A DNA stretch of 64,000 bases from Paenibacillus plantarum (GCF_013141695.1 NZ_WHNY01000067.1:459107-523106), one strand, 5' to 3'; shown: positions 16,338 to 25,800, counted from the first letter of the stretch. Translations and numbers: made by a program. The notes: generated from the sequence alone by a model not told the origin.

Positions 16338-17870
16338 TCATTGCTGCTCGGCAAGATCCGTTAACTGATGGAACGTGCTTTGAAGTGTCGGATATAAACT
16401 GCGGTAGATTTTATAATAAGCTTCATATTGAAGTTGGTTAGCCGCATTCGGTTCTACGCGATCTGTGACTTCAATCCAATCTTCGCATAATTTCGTAATA
16501 TCGACTTTGAGAACGCCGGATGCAGCCATGATCGCTGCGCCATAGGCAGGACCATCCGTTGAATTGACCGTCACGACTGGAATTCCAAAGATGTCAGCGA
16601 TCATTTGACGCCAGAAAGGACTTCTAGCTCCGCCTCCGTTAACACGAAGCTCCGTAACTTCGATTCCGGATTCTCGAATCAATTCCATAGAATCGCGAAG
16701 CCCGAAGGTGATACCTTCAAGTACAGCGCGGGTCAAATGGGCCTTCTCGTGTCTTAGGTTTAGCCCGATGAAGGCACCGCGTGCTTTCGGATCAGGATGC
16801 GGTGTACGCTCCCCAGATAAATAAGGAAGGAACAATAAACCTTCACTCCCAAGTGGTGCTGTAGCCGCTTCTGCTGTTAGAATTTCGTATACATCTTTGC
16901 CTTCTTGCTCAGCGCGTGCAAGCTCTTCGCTGGCAAAGTGATTGCGCCACCACTGGAATGAGCCGCCAGCCGCGAGCATAACGCCCATGCGGTGCCATTT
17001 GCCTGGCACACCGTGACAGAAGGAATGAAGCCGGTAGGCTTCATCCACTTGGTAGGTGTCGTCGTGGACGAAGACGACGCCGGAAGTGCCGAGCGCCACC
17101 GAGGCGATGCCTTGGCGGACGACGCCAACACCAACGGCGCCGCAGGCTTGGTCGCCGCCGCCGACAACGATCGGCGTGCCTGGGGCTAAGCCGGTCAGCA
17201 CTGCTGCCTCCGGCAGCAGGTGCCCGGCAATGTCGCCGGACTCATAGAGCGGCGGCAGCCACTCGAGCGGGATCTCTAACCGCTCAGCGACGGTTTGCGA
17301 CCAGCTGCGATGGGCTACATCGAGCAGCAGCGTGCCGCTGGCGTCGGCCATGTCCATGCCGAACGCACCCGTCAGGCGCAGCCTGACGTAGTCCTTCGGC
17401 AGCAGCAGATGCCGAACGCGGGCGTAGTGCTCCGGCTCATGCTGCCGGAGCCATAGGAGCTTGGGCGCGGTGAAGCCGGTCAGCGCCCGATTGCCTGTGA
17501 GGCGACCGAGCTCGGCTTCGCCGACGGTCGCTTCGATGTAGGCGCACTGTTCCGCGGTGCGCTGATCGCACCAGAGCAGCGCAGGCCGGATGACCTGCTG
17601 CGCCTCGTCGAGGAAGACCGACCCGTGCATCTGGCCGGAGAAGCCAATACCAGCTACAGCGTCGCCCGATACGCCAGTGTTAGCTAGGAGTCCTTGTATG
17701 CCTGCAATCGTGGCATTCCACCAATCTTCAGGATGCTGCTCAGCCCAACCTGGGTGCGGTTGTTGCAGCGGATATGGAGCAGAATGGGAGCCGATAACCG
17801 TACCGGCTTCATCCACTAGAATGCATTTAATGGCAGAAGTACCTAAATCTAAACCCATAAAATAAGCCAT
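16338..17870 (-). CDS. xylB: Xylulokinase
   Basis: 510 residues of the FGGY sugar kinase family. It phosphorylates D-xylulose. The phosphate-binding loop GLDLGTSAIKCILVDEAG opens the protein, DQACGAVGVGVV and LGTSGVVFVHDD match the second ATP-binding part, and ELRVNGGGARSPFWRQMIADI is the adenosine motif. The start ATG has AAAGGGTGATC upstream. No xylose isomerase or XylR is adjacent. The central third (about 17040-17650) is clearly more GC-rich than both ends of the gene. Confidence 0.93.
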   Translation of the reverse strand: MAYFMGLDLGTSAIKCILVDEAGTVIGSHSAPYPLQQPHPGWAEQHPEDWWNATIAGIQGLLANTGVSGDAVAGIGFSGQMHGSVFLDEAQQVIRPALLWCDQRTAEQCAYIEATVGEAELGRLTGNRALTGFTAPKLLWLRQHEPEHYARVRHLLLPKDYVRLRLTGAFGMDMADASGTLLLDVAHRSWSQTVAERLEIPLEWLPPLYESGDIAGHLLPEAAVLTGLAPGTPIVVGGGDQACGAVGVGVVRQGIASVALGTSGVVFVHDDTYQVDEAYRLHSFCHGVPGKWHRMGVMLAAGGSFQWWRNHFASEELARAEQEGKDVYEILTAEAATAPLGSEGLLFLPYLSGERTPHPDPKARGAFIGLNLRHEKAHLTRAVLEGITFGLRDSMELIRESGIEVTELRVNGGGARSPFWRQMIADIFGIPVVTVNSTDGPAYGAAIMAASGVLKVDITKLCEDWIEVTDRVEPNAANQLQYEAYYKIYRSLYPTLQSTFHQLTDLAEQQ

Positions 17871-18084
17871 GAGATCACCCTTTTATAATGAATTATGGTC
17901 ATTGCTTCGATATTCTTTGTTTGTTTATTGAATATACAAAGATATCTTATTCAATAGTATTCGCCCACGCTTACAAATATCCTTCTTTTTCAGTCGATTA
18001 TTCCTATGAATTTTTGCGTAGAAGGGCATCCTTGAAAGAATAGATCATCCTTAATTATAAAAGTGGTAAAACTTGTCTCAAAAC

Positions 18085-18098
18085 TTTCCTCAGGGAAA
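18085..18098. promoter_or_regulatory. Upstream palindrome before mntH
   Basis: TTTCCTCAGGGAAA, a five-base inverted repeat around TCAG, about 130 bases before the mntH start. Its A/T-flanked CC..GG layout resembles MntR-type operators but the assignment is inference. Confidence 0.4.
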
Positions 18099-18146
18099 AA
18101 CAATTTCATTGGAACATAAATGTTTACCTGTAGCATAAGATGAGGT

Positions 18147-18164
18147 TATGTAGTATACTACATA
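18147..18164. promoter_or_regulatory. Perfect 18-bp palindrome at the mntH promoter
   Basis: TATGTAGTATACTACATA is fully self-complementary and contains TATACT, a likely -10 element. A dimeric repressor bound here would block initiation. MntR is the natural candidate for an NRAMP manganese importer. Confidence 0.6.
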
Positions 18165-18216
18165 TAAATGTTTCCCTAGAACAACATTATTGGTCTTGTG
18201 AAAGAAGGGTTAAGCT

Positions 18217-19563
18217 ATGGATATTGCGAAAAAAGAACCAGTTCAGGATCCGATCGGATGGCGTAAGGATTCTTCAATGCCGAGTCTACCTGAAGTTCAT
18301 CATAGTATGAAAGTGCCTAAAAAAGCTGGCTTTTTCAGAAAGCTGTTAGCTTTTGTGGGACCTGGCTATCTGGTAGCTGTCGGTTATATGGATCCAGGTA
18401 ACTGGGCGACAGATTTGGCCGGTGGTTCCCAATTTGGATATACACTACTTTCAGTCATTTTAATTTCTAATCTAATGGCCATACTTTTGCAAGCTTTGTC
18501 TGGTCGATTAGGTATTGTAACAGGTCGAGATTTGGCGCAAGCGTGCCGTGATCATTATAGTAAGCCCGTTTCTTATGTGCTTTGGTTTCTATGTGAGCTT
18601 GCGATTGCTGCTTGTGATCTAGCTGAAGTCATCGGTGCCGCGATTGCTTTGCAGTTATTGTTCGGGTTGCCGCTCATCTATGGGGTGATTCTAACGGCCT
18701 TAGATGTCATCCTGGTGCTTATGCTGCAGAAGAAAGGCTTTCGCTATATTGAAGCGATGGTTATTAGCTTAATTGCCCTCATTATGGTTTGTTTTATTAT
18801 GGAGCTTATTTTCTCCCGACCTGAATTTGCAGCTGTAGCTGCAGGTTTCATTCCAACAACAGAAATTGTAACGAATCCAGCCATGTTGTATATTGCCCTA
18901 GGTATTCTAGGTGCGACTGTCATGCCGCATAATTTATACTTGCACTCCTCCATCGTTCAGACGCGTAAAATTGAACCTACAATTGAAGCAAAGCGCGAAG
19001 CGATCAAATTCTCAACCATTGATACAACAGTTGCCCTAATGCTAGCATTATTCGTAAACGCGGCAATTCTCATTCTTTCGGCGGCAGCTTTTCATTCGGC
19101 TGGGAAAGAAGTAGCGGAAATTCAAGATGCCTATCATCTCCTTGGACCTATGTTGGGTACAGGGGCAGCAAGCATACTGTTCGCTGTAGCACTACTTGCA
19201 TCAGGTCAGAATTCAACGCTTACCGGAACGCTGGCCGGCCAGATCGTCATGGAAGGATTTCTGAACATTCGTCTAACTCCTTGGCTGCGCCGGTTGATCA
19301 CTCGGTTAATTGCCATCATACCTGCGGTCATCGTGATTGGAATCTACGGAGAGAGCGGAGCGACGGATCTACTCATTCTCAGTCAGGTTATTTTGTCCTT
19401 GCAATTATCTTTTGCTGTGATCCCGCTAGTTACTTTTACTTCAGATCGTAAAAAAATGGGTGTGCTCGTGATCCCGAAATGGATGGCGGTATTGAGTTGG
19501 TTTGTTGCCATTTTAATCGCGGCATTAAACGCATATTTGCTATATTCGACATTTTTTGGATAA
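18217..19563 (+). CDS. mntH: NRAMP divalent metal transporter (Mn2+/H+ symporter)
   Basis: 448 residues, about 11 membrane helices. The metal-binding motif of helix 1 is present ([24 protein letters not shown] being the hallmark), as is the helix 6 motif [13 protein letters not shown] (MPH). These coordinate Mn2+ or Fe2+. The protein imports manganese using the proton gradient. ATG follows AAGAAGGGTTAAGCT. An imperfect but clear terminator follows the gene. Palindromes upstream point to metal-dependent repression. Confidence 0.95.
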   Translation: MDIAKKEPVQDPIGWRKDSSMPSLPEVHHSMKVPKKAGFFRKLLAFVGPGYLVAVGYMDPGNWATDLAGGSQFGYTLLSVILISNLMAILLQALSGRLGIVTGRDLAQACRDHYSKPVSYVLWFLCELAIAACDLAEVIGAAIALQLLFGLPLIYGVILTALDVILVLMLQKKGFRYIEAMVISLIALIMVCFIMELIFSRPEFAAVAAGFIPTTEIVTNPAMLYIALGILGATVMPHNLYLHSSIVQTRKIEPTIEAKREAIKFSTIDTTVALMLALFVNAAILILSAAAFHSAGKEVAEIQDAYHLLGPMLGTGAASILFAVALLASGQNSTLTGTLAGQIVMEGFLNIRLTPWLRRLITRLIAIIPAVIVIGIYGESGATDLLILSQVILSLQLSFAVIPLVTFTSDRKKMGVLVIPKWMAVLSWFVAILIAALNAYLLYSTFFG

Positions 19564-19581
19564 TGGCATATATGCTTAACT

Positions 19582-19613
19582 AAAATCGGGGGAGAAATCC
19601 CTCGATTTTTCAT
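19582..19613 (+). terminator. Terminator of mntH
   Basis: AAAATCG-GGGGA, GAAA loop, TCCC-TCGATTTTT. Confidence 0.88.
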
Positions 19614-19710
19614 TTACCTCTTTTTCTAAAGCCTAATCAATGGTATTATAGAGAATAGTGTTGAAATGGCAAGTGGTCTACATGCACTTCATTGAAGGGG
19701 GAAAGGGCTT

Positions 19711-20100
19711 TTGCTAAAGAGAACTTTAATCGGATTAGTACGTAGTCATGAAACGACAGGGGAAAAAGCTAGAGATCCTTTACTTAAAACTAGATATTTT
19801 AAGCTGCCGAAGGAGCAAGTTTGGGAAGAGGTAACGGCTGTATTAAAGAAAACACCAGGGTACAAGCTATTACATGAGGTCCCGAACGTAGGAGAAATCC
19901 TTGCCGAGCGCAAAACGGTTACTGGAAGAACCCAAGACGTAACATTGACCTTATTTGCCATTAATCCTGTGAAAACAGCTGTTGATATTTATTCGGCTTC
20001 ACGCGGTTCGATGGGGGATCTTGGATCCAATTATCGTACGATATTAGATATTTATAAACAATTAGATCGTAAGCTTGCTTCATATAAAATTGATGGATAA
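19711..20100 (+). CDS. Small conserved protein, DUF1499-like
   Basis: 129 residues, soluble. It has the layout of DUF1499-like proteins: an N-terminal basic segment, then KTRYFKLPKEQVWEEVTAVLKKTPGYKLLHEVPNVGEILAERKT (a domain that pairs a helix with beta strands), and VDIYSASRGSMGDLGSNYRTILDIYKQLD near the end. SASRxGxxDxGxNxxRI-type endings are typical of DUF1499. TTG start is preceded by GGGGGAAAGG. Function unknown. Confidence 0.7.
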   Translation: MLKRTLIGLVRSHETTGEKARDPLLKTRYFKLPKEQVWEEVTAVLKKTPGYKLLHEVPNVGEILAERKTVTGRTQDVTLTLFAINPVKTAVDIYSASRGSMGDLGSNYRTILDIYKQLDRKLASYKIDG

Positions 20101-20101
20101 C

Positions 20102-20142
20102 AAAAACAGCAGGGAAGCTTGGCCTCCTTGCTGTTTTATTTT
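20102..20142. terminator. Bidirectional terminator between the DUF1499-like gene and tpx
   Basis: Stem ACAGCAGGGA/TCCTTGCTGT with T-run on the plus strand and an A-run before it that serves the minus strand. Confidence 0.85.
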
Positions 20143-20168
20143 ACATATAGCCGTTTAGTTAATGTGGA

Positions 20169-20687
20169 TTAAACTAATTTTTTAACAGCTTCTACAGCTG
20201 CTTCATAGTTCGGGTGAGATGTCATTTCGCCAAGGTACTCAACGTATTGAACAGTGTCATTAGCGTCGATTACGAAAATAGCGCGCATATCTAATTGAAT
20301 TTCTTTGATCAATACGCCGTAAGCTTCGCCAAAGGATTTTGTTTTGTAATCGGATAATGTGATTACTTTGTCGATGCCTGCAGCGCCACACCAGCGAGCT
20401 TGTGCGAAAGGAAGATCAACGCTGATTGTAAGAACAGCAACATTGTCGCCTAGGCCAGCTGCTTCTTCATTGAAACGACGTGTTTGTGCATCACAAACGC
20501 CTGTATCTAAGGAAGGAACTACGGAGATCAATTTCACTTTACCTGAGTAATCAGCAAGTGATACTTGCGTCATCAAATCTTTGTTAACTTTGAAATCAGG
20601 TGCTTTGTCACCTACTTTAATTTCGGGTCCTACCAAAGTGATAGGATTGCTTTTCAGGGTAGCTACACCAGTACGTTCTTGTGCCAT
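20169..20687 (-). CDS. tpx: Thiol peroxidase (atypical 2-Cys peroxiredoxin Tpx)
   Basis: 172 residues, close to the usual 165-170. The peroxidatic Cys is in VVPSLDTGVCDAQTRRFNEEA, the resolving Cys in FAQARWCGAAGIDKV. The enzyme reduces hydroperoxides using thioredoxin. ATG at 20685-20687 has GGAGG about 10 bases upstream; the frame is open 44 codons further, without support. It is divergent from the LysR regulator, which could control it. Confidence 0.95.
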   Translation of the reverse strand: MAQERTGVATLKSNPITLVGPEIKVGDKAPDFKVNKDLMTQVSLADYSGKVKLISVVPSLDTGVCDAQTRRFNEEAAGLGDNVAVLTISVDLPFAQARWCGAAGIDKVITLSDYKTKSFGEAYGVLIKEIQLDMRAIFVIDANDTVQYVEYLGEMTSHPNYEAAVEAVKKLV

Positions 20688-20845
20688 TGAATGATTTCCT
20701 CCTTTATTATCCATGCTAAATAACAACTCACTTATTATAAGCTTTTTACAGATAAGTTGTCCAATCGTTGCTATCAAGCTATAATCGGAGTCAAAGAAGG
20801 AGTTTTGTTTCTTCATCATGTAATCAAGTCGGGGGATTTACTCAA

Positions 20846-21730
20846 GTGGAATTAAGACAATTGCAATATTTCGTGAAGGTTGCTAGGAAGCAGCACGTGA
20901 CACAGGCGGCGGAAGAGCTGCATGTCGCACAGTCTGCGGTTAGCCGACAAATTCATATGCTGGAAGAGGAACTAGGCGTTGATTTATTTGTTCAAAAGGG
21001 GCGCAATTTACATTTAACCTCGGTGGGGCATTTATTTTTAAGTCGAGTAGAAGGTATTCTTACGGATTTAGAACGTGCGGTGGGTGAAATACATGAGTTT
21101 CTTGATCCAGAGGCTGGCGAGATTCGTATTGGGTTTCCGCATAGTTTGGTTATCAATTTACTACCTGCTGTTGTCGCGGCATTTAAAAAAAATCATCCGA
21201 ATGTGAAGTTTAGACTGCGTCAAGGTACATACACATCATTAATTCGTGATGTTTCGAGAGGTGAGATTGATCTCGCTTTTATTTCACCCTTTCCGAAATC
21301 CCACGAGCATGTGACAGGTGAAATTTTATTGACAGAAGAGCTATATGCAATCATTCCTGCCAATCATATTCTGGCGGACTATACGTCAATTCGTCTTGAG
21401 CAGTTGAAGAATGAACCTTTCGTTATGTTTAGTGAAGAGTATACGCTTCGAACGATCGTGATGGATGCGTGCCAGAAGGCGGGATTTGTACCTAAGATTG
21501 AGTTTGAAGGTGAGGAGACGGATACGATTCGTGGGCTTGTTGCCGCGGGTATGGGTGTCAGCTTACTTCCTGCGATGGCTTTATTGGAAAGTGGGCAAAC
21601 ACAGCCGGTCAAAATAAGAGTAACAGATCCTCAAGTTACAAGGACGGTCGGTTTGATTTGTCGTAAGGATGTAAAGCTGCCTCTGGTGGCTGAAGTGTTT
21701 CGACGTTTCTTATATGATTATTTTAAATGA
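20846..21730 (+). CDS. LysR family transcriptional regulator, GltC-like
   Basis: 294 residues. The N-terminal helix-turn-helix (LRQLQYFVKVARKQHVTQAAEELHVAQSAVSRQIHMLEEELG) and the effector domain (EIRIGFPHSLVINLLPAVVAAFKKNHPNVKFRLRQGTY) resemble B. subtilis GltC, the regulator of glutamate synthase, over the whole length. No gltAB is near, so the target is uncertain. A GTG at 20846 is chosen since GGGGGA lies 9-10 bases before it and the LysR N-terminus MELRQL begins there. The leader overlaps the tpx promoter region. Confidence 0.88.
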   Translation: MELRQLQYFVKVARKQHVTQAAEELHVAQSAVSRQIHMLEEELGVDLFVQKGRNLHLTSVGHLFLSRVEGILTDLERAVGEIHEFLDPEAGEIRIGFPHSLVINLLPAVVAAFKKNHPNVKFRLRQGTYTSLIRDVSRGEIDLAFISPFPKSHEHVTGEILLTEELYAIIPANHILADYTSIRLEQLKNEPFVMFSEEYTLRTIVMDACQKAGFVPKIEFEGEETDTIRGLVAAGMGVSLLPAMALLESGQTQPVKIRVTDPQVTRTVGLICRKDVKLPLVAEVFRRFLYDYFK

Positions 21731-21779
21731 GAAAAGCTCACCCTTACAGGTCATGAACTTGTAAGGGTGAGCTTTTGTT
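21731..21779. terminator. Bidirectional terminator between LysR gene and YugP gene
   Basis: Perfect 17-base stem AAAAGCTCACCCTTACA with 11-base loop and flanking A/T runs. Confidence 0.95.
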
Positions 21780-21782
21780 TTA

Positions 21783-22472
21783 TTAATCATCGTTATTGCG
21801 ACCATTGAAAATCATCAGGTACTTGAGAAGCTCAAGTACGGAGATCAAAGCAGCAGCTACATAAGTGAGTGCGGCAGCATTCAAAACCTTAGCCACTCCG
21901 CGTTCTTCTTCATTAGAGATGAACCCTTGAGCTACCATTTGATCGCGTGCTCTTGAGCTGGCGTTAAATTCAACAGGTAGCGTTACTAATTGGAAAGCTA
22001 CGGCTGCTGCGAAGAAGATGATACCGACACCCAAGAGCCAGGGGATCTGCTGGAAGAAGAAACCCGCTAGGATCAGAATGGGAGCCACACCGGAAGCGAA
22101 GTTAACGACAGGGAACATCTTGTGTCTTGCGACGAGCATAGGGTAATGGACTTGGTGCTGAATAGCGTGACCTACTTCGTGACAGGCAACAGATACGGCT
22201 GAGATGGAACTCTGGAAGTAAACAGGCTCTGACAGACGTACGGTTCGAGCCATTGGATCGTAGTGGTCTGTTAATGTCCCAGGTACAGCTTCAACGGGTA
22301 CATCGTAAAGTCCATTAGCATCTAACATTCGTCTTGCGGCTTCGGCGCCAGTCATGCGTGAGTAGACAGGTGCGCTCGACCATTTGTTAAAAGTTCCTCG
22401 CACTCGGAATGAAGCCCACATGGAAAGGCCGAATGCAATGATAATTAGGAAATCCATCGGGTGAAAAAACAT
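21783..22472 (-). CDS. YugP-like zinc metallopeptidase
   Basis: 229 residues of the YugP family. The zinc motif HEVGHAIQH (HExxH) lies near residue 110, between an N-terminal membrane segment (FLIIIAFGLSMWASFRV) and two or three C-terminal ones (VAPILILAGFFF, LLGVGIIFFAAAVAF). LPVEFNASSRA is also conserved in the family. Substrate unknown. The start ATG follows AATACGGAGGAATGCCCT. It lies 22 bases after the MerR gene in the same direction, so the regulator and the protease are one operon. Confidence 0.9.
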   Translation of the reverse strand: MFFHPMDFLIIIAFGLSMWASFRVRGTFNKWSSAPVYSRMTGAEAARRMLDANGLYDVPVEAVPGTLTDHYDPMARTVRLSEPVYFQSSISAVSVACHEVGHAIQHQVHYPMLVARHKMFPVVNFASGVAPILILAGFFFQQIPWLLGVGIIFFAAAVAFQLVTLPVEFNASSRARDQMVAQGFISNEEERGVAKVLNAAALTYVAAALISVLELLKYLMIFNGRNNDD

Positions 22473-22494
22473 AGGGCATTCCTCCGTATTTCAA

Positions 22495-22935
22495 TTATGA
22501 GAACGGATTTTTACCTAAAAGGACAATAAGTGCTTCGATACACGCTGCGGTCGGTTGTGTCAGAATATGATACAGCTTTTTTAACTGCTTAGGCTTCAAT
22601 TGCTGAACAAGTGGGCTGAGTTCTTTGGCTTCCTTCATTAATTGTTCGAGATGCAATTGAAGAGATGTGAGCTTATCTGTCACAGTATCATCGGAGGTCA
22701 CTTTACTCCATTGCTGTAAGTTTACTTTGATTTCCTCTAAGGTATATTTCTCGTTCTTCATTGTTTCAATACGCCTCAGTCGGTGCAAAGTTTCATCACT
22801 GTACAGACGATAGTTCGTATCGGATCTTCTTTCGGGTTCGATTAAGCTCAGCTTGGTGTAGTAATCAATGGTTCGAGGGCTGACATCAGCAAGCTTGGCG
22901 AGCTCTCCGATTTTATAAAGCTTCTCATTCCCCAT
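22495..22935 (-). CDS. MerR family transcriptional regulator
   Basis: 146 residues. The winged helix KLYKIGELAKLADVSPRTIDYYTKLSLIEPERRSDTNYRLYSDE is typical of MerR. A long helix (LTSLQLHLEQLMKEAKELSPLVQQLKP) forms the dimerisation part. The C-terminal end has a single Cys (TAACIEALIV) and no metal-binding set, so the effector is unknown. First gene of an operon with YugP. Confidence 0.9.
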   Translation of the reverse strand: MGNEKLYKIGELAKLADVSPRTIDYYTKLSLIEPERRSDTNYRLYSDETLHRLRRIETMKNEKYTLEEIKVNLQQWSKVTSDDTVTDKLTSLQLHLEQLMKEAKELSPLVQQLKPKQLKKLYHILTQPTAACIEALIVLLGKNPFS

Positions 22936-22988
22936 GCTAAATTCACCTCTACTCCAATGGTTTGAATTTCTTTCTTCTATATATAAAC

Positions 22989-23018
22989 ATGATACCTGAT
23001 ATTAAACCGTACAGTCAA
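22989..23018 (-). promoter_or_regulatory. Promoter of the merR-yugP operon
   Basis: On the minus strand TTGACT (23013-23018) and TATCAT (22989-22994) are 18 bases apart. A slightly long spacer is common in MerR-regulated promoters. Confidence 0.55.
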
Positions 23019-23157
23019 ACGTGATGCTTCGAAAAGCTGACATTGGATAATGGTGTAAAAAAGGTGTTTTTAGAACGCCTATGAGCCGAAACACGAATTA
23101 TGCCTGTTTCATGTCAGGTTATTTTTCGCTTTTTTCAATATTTTAACGAAAATCCTA

Positions 23158-23186
23158 TTGTCAAACCCAAATATCCTGTATATAAT
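23158..23186 (+). promoter_or_regulatory. Sigma-A promoter of amtB
   Basis: TTGTCA (23158-23163) and TATAAT (23181-23186) with a 17-base spacer. Confidence 0.85.
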
Positions 23187-23207
23187 GACATTAAGAGTTT
23201 CATTACA

Positions 23208-23224
23208 TGTTACTTAATCTAACA
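23208..23224. promoter_or_regulatory. GlnR/TnrA box
   Basis: TGTTACTTAATCTAACA matches the consensus TGTNA-N7-TNACA at every fixed position. It lies between the promoter and the amtB start, a place from which GlnR would repress. Confidence 0.82.
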
Positions 23225-23241
23225 TTAAAGGAAGTGGTCGT

Positions 23242-24627
23242 ATGGTTAAGAAATTGTTGTTAGCTTTCGGCGTTATGTCATTACTGTTCCCTACACTCGC
23301 ATTTGCAGCGGATGAGGCGACAGCACCACAACTACAGAGTGCAATTGATGCAGTATGGGTAATGTTAGCAGCAATCTTAGTCATCTTCATGCAAGCTGGT
23401 TTTGCACTTTTAGAAGCGGGGTCAACTAGAATGAAAAATGCCGGTCACGTAGCCGGTAAAACGATTTTAACTTTCGGATTATGTGCCATTGCATTCTGGG
23501 CAGTAGGATTTGGTTTCGCCTTCGGTGATGGTAATGCATTCTTCGGAACGACAGGTTTCTTCGTAACAGGCTTAGAAGATCAAGCGACTGCAGCATTTGG
23601 ATCACTTTCTGCCTCCGATGTTCCAATCGGTATTAAGTTCTTATTCCAACTTGCTTTCGCAGGTGTATCCTTGGCTATCGCTTGGGGCGGATTTGCAGAG
23701 AGAGCGAAGTTGCCGGTGTACTTCATCTTCGGAATTTTGTTCACAGTTGTTATTTATCCAATCGTTGCACACTGGGTATGGGGCGGCGGATGGTTGGCTA
23801 AATTGGGCATGCAAGATTTCGCGGGTTCAACCGTAGTTCACTTACAAGGTGCGACAGCGGCATTAGTAGCAACCATCTTGCTTAAACCGCGTATTGGCAA
23901 ATATAATAAAGATAAAACGCCAAATTTGATTCCAGGTCACAACCAAGTATTGTCTGTACTCGGTGTAATCATTCTTTGGATCGGTTGGTTTGGTTTCAAT
24001 CCAGGTAGTACACTTAGTGCAATGAATGATGGATTCTTCGGTTATATCGCATTGACAACGAATATGGCTGCTGCGGCAGGAGCTGTAGCTGCATTAATTA
24101 TCTCATGGATGTACTTCGGTAAAGCGGATATTCCTAGTATGTTGAATGGTGTTCTGGCTGCACTTGTTGCCATCACTGCGGCATGTGCGTTCGTAGACGC
24201 TTGGGCGGCGATTGTTATCGGTGCTGTTGCTGGTATCGTGACATTCTTCACAGCACAATGGTTTGAAAGAGCTGGAATCGACGATCCAATCTATGCATTC
24301 TCTGTACACGGTATCGCTGGTATCTGGGGTACACTTTCCACTGGCTTGTTCGCAACGCCTGAGCTTTCCGCGAAAGTTGGTGTTGGTGGTGCAGGTTTAT
24401 TCTACGGCGGTGGCTTCCACCAATTAGGTATTCAAGCGCTAGGTCTTGCTGGAGCTTTGGCATTCGTACTTGTTCTTTCCTTCATTATTCTAGGTATTCT
24501 TAAAGCTACAATTGGCCTTCGTGTTACGGAAGAAGAAGAAATCATTGGTCTGGATCTATCTGAGCATGGTTCATATGGATACCCAGAACAAATGAAAAAA
24601 GCAGCTCAAAACGGCATGTCCGTTTAA
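23242..24627 (+). CDS. amtB: Ammonium transporter
   Basis: 461 residues. A signal peptide (residues 1-22, ending LAFAADEA) precedes 11 membrane helices, as is typical for Amt proteins. The conserved ammonium pathway is visible: FAGSTVVHLQGATAALVATIL contains the first of the twin histidines, and YAFSVHGIAGIWGTLSTG the second. It moves ammonium or ammonia across the membrane under nitrogen limitation. Control by GlnR or TnrA is supported by the box upstream. ATG follows AAAGGAAGTGG. No glnK gene follows; instead a DUF294 protein does. Confidence 0.95.
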   Translation: MVKKLLLAFGVMSLLFPTLAFAADEATAPQLQSAIDAVWVMLAAILVIFMQAGFALLEAGSTRMKNAGHVAGKTILTFGLCAIAFWAVGFGFAFGDGNAFFGTTGFFVTGLEDQATAAFGSLSASDVPIGIKFLFQLAFAGVSLAIAWGGFAERAKLPVYFIFGILFTVVIYPIVAHWVWGGGWLAKLGMQDFAGSTVVHLQGATAALVATILLKPRIGKYNKDKTPNLIPGHNQVLSVLGVIILWIGWFGFNPGSTLSAMNDGFFGYIALTTNMAAAAGAVAALIISWMYFGKADIPSMLNGVLAALVAITAACAFVDAWAAIVIGAVAGIVTFFTAQWFERAGIDDPIYAFSVHGIAGIWGTLSTGLFATPELSAKVGVGGAGLFYGGGFHQLGIQALGLAGALAFVLVLSFIILGILKATIGLRVTEEEEIIGLDLSEHGSYGYPEQMKKAAQNGMSV

Positions 24628-24666
24628 CAACATATATTATTTCTACTAGAGCAAAGGGGATGCAAC

Positions 24667-25749
24667 ATGAATCATCTCTCAATGGAACGGATCTTGGAAC
24701 GCATTGAACAATCGGAGCAATTCGATGAGATGCGAATCACCAGAGATCAGGTGCATGAGATGTTTCGGGAGCATCTCCTTTTTCCCTATACATCTGAATT
24801 GGGGCAGCGAATCAATCAAGTGCATGATGCGTTGATTCAAAGAACGACTCAGATTGCTGAACATTTGCTTGAGGATGAAGGATACGGTAAGCCGCCTGTT
24901 GCGTATGCTTTTATCTTATTGGGCAGTGGTGGCAGGAGAGAACAGACGCTGTGGAGTGATCAGGACAACGGACTCATTTATAGTGATAGTGAAACGCATA
25001 CGAAAGATGAATTAGATCTTTATTTCGATAAACTTGCCTCGTATATCATTCGTGGTTTGGATGTGTTGGGGTATCCTCCTTGTGAAGGGGATGTCATATC
25101 CAGTAATCCGCAATGGCGTAAGTCGCTGCAAGGATTTACGGAGATGATGATCAGCTGGTTCGTGGAACCGGATTGGGAAAATGTACGCTACCTGCTCATT
25201 ATGGCAGATATGCGTTGTATTTATGGTTCAGAGCTACTAGTGACGAAGTTGAAACGATCGTTTCTTGACTATGTTCAGGAACATCCGGAACTCTTGAAAT
25301 ATTTGTTATCGAACACTTTGCATCACAAAATTTCGTTAGGTATATTTAGTCATTTAATTACAGAGCGTTACGGTGAAGATGCAGGTGGTTTTGATATCAA
25401 ATATGGTGCTTATATTCCGATTGTAAATGGGATTCGGCTGCTTGCTATTCAAGCAGGAATTTTGGTCACTTCTACCATTGAACGAATTAAGCAGTTAAAG
25501 GTGAAGGGGGTTGTATCCGAGCAACTAGCCAATGATTGGGAAATGGCTTTTTCGATTGCTTTAAAGCTAAGAGATAGCACACCTTTTCAATTAGATGAAG
25601 AGAAATATACAACAAGAGGTAAACTTACGGCAGATCAACTTAACAAAGAGATTCGCCTGCAATTAAAGCAATGTCTACGAACAGGAATTCAGTTGCAGAA
25701 GTATGTCGGTAAGTCCATAGATTCACACATAGAGAGAGAAAAAGGTTAG
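24667..25749 (+). CDS. DUF294 nucleotidyltransferase-like protein (GlnD N-terminal type)
   Basis: 360 residues, cytosolic. The nucleotidyltransferase-like core shows AFILLGSGGRREQTLWSDQDNGLIY, i.e. GSGGRxE followed by DxDN, as in the GlnD uridylyltransferase domain and DUF294 proteins. A helical C-terminal domain follows (about residues 220-350). In many bacteria DUF294 is fused to CBS or cyclic-nucleotide domains; here it is alone. It lies 39 bases after amtB with GGGGATGCAAC before the ATG, so it should share GlnR control. Target of modification, if any, is unknown. Confidence 0.85.
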   Translation: MNHLSMERILERIEQSEQFDEMRITRDQVHEMFREHLLFPYTSELGQRINQVHDALIQRTTQIAEHLLEDEGYGKPPVAYAFILLGSGGRREQTLWSDQDNGLIYSDSETHTKDELDLYFDKLASYIIRGLDVLGYPPCEGDVISSNPQWRKSLQGFTEMMISWFVEPDWENVRYLLIMADMRCIYGSELLVTKLKRSFLDYVQEHPELLKYLLSNTLHHKISLGIFSHLITERYGEDAGGFDIKYGAYIPIVNGIRLLAIQAGILVTSTIERIKQLKVKGVVSEQLANDWEMAFSIALKLRDSTPFQLDEEKYTTRGKLTADQLNKEIRLQLKQCLRTGIQLQKYVGKSIDSHIEREKG

Positions 25750-25800
25750 AGCGATCGGATTCGGAAATTACGTTTCATTGAGTAGGGAGAGGTGACTCGC

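Larger units (their letters stand above)
17871..18216. promoter_or_regulatory. Divergent xylB-mntH intergenic region
   Basis: No gene seen. It holds the xylB ribosome binding site on one side and two palindromes upstream of mntH on the other (listed separately). The middle is AT-rich and otherwise featureless. Confidence 0.6.

Noticed and set aside
16049-16441. 130-codon plus-strand frame across the 6S-like interval
   Set aside because: It overlaps the promoter, structured RNA, terminator and the end of xylB; no ribosome binding site and no domain.
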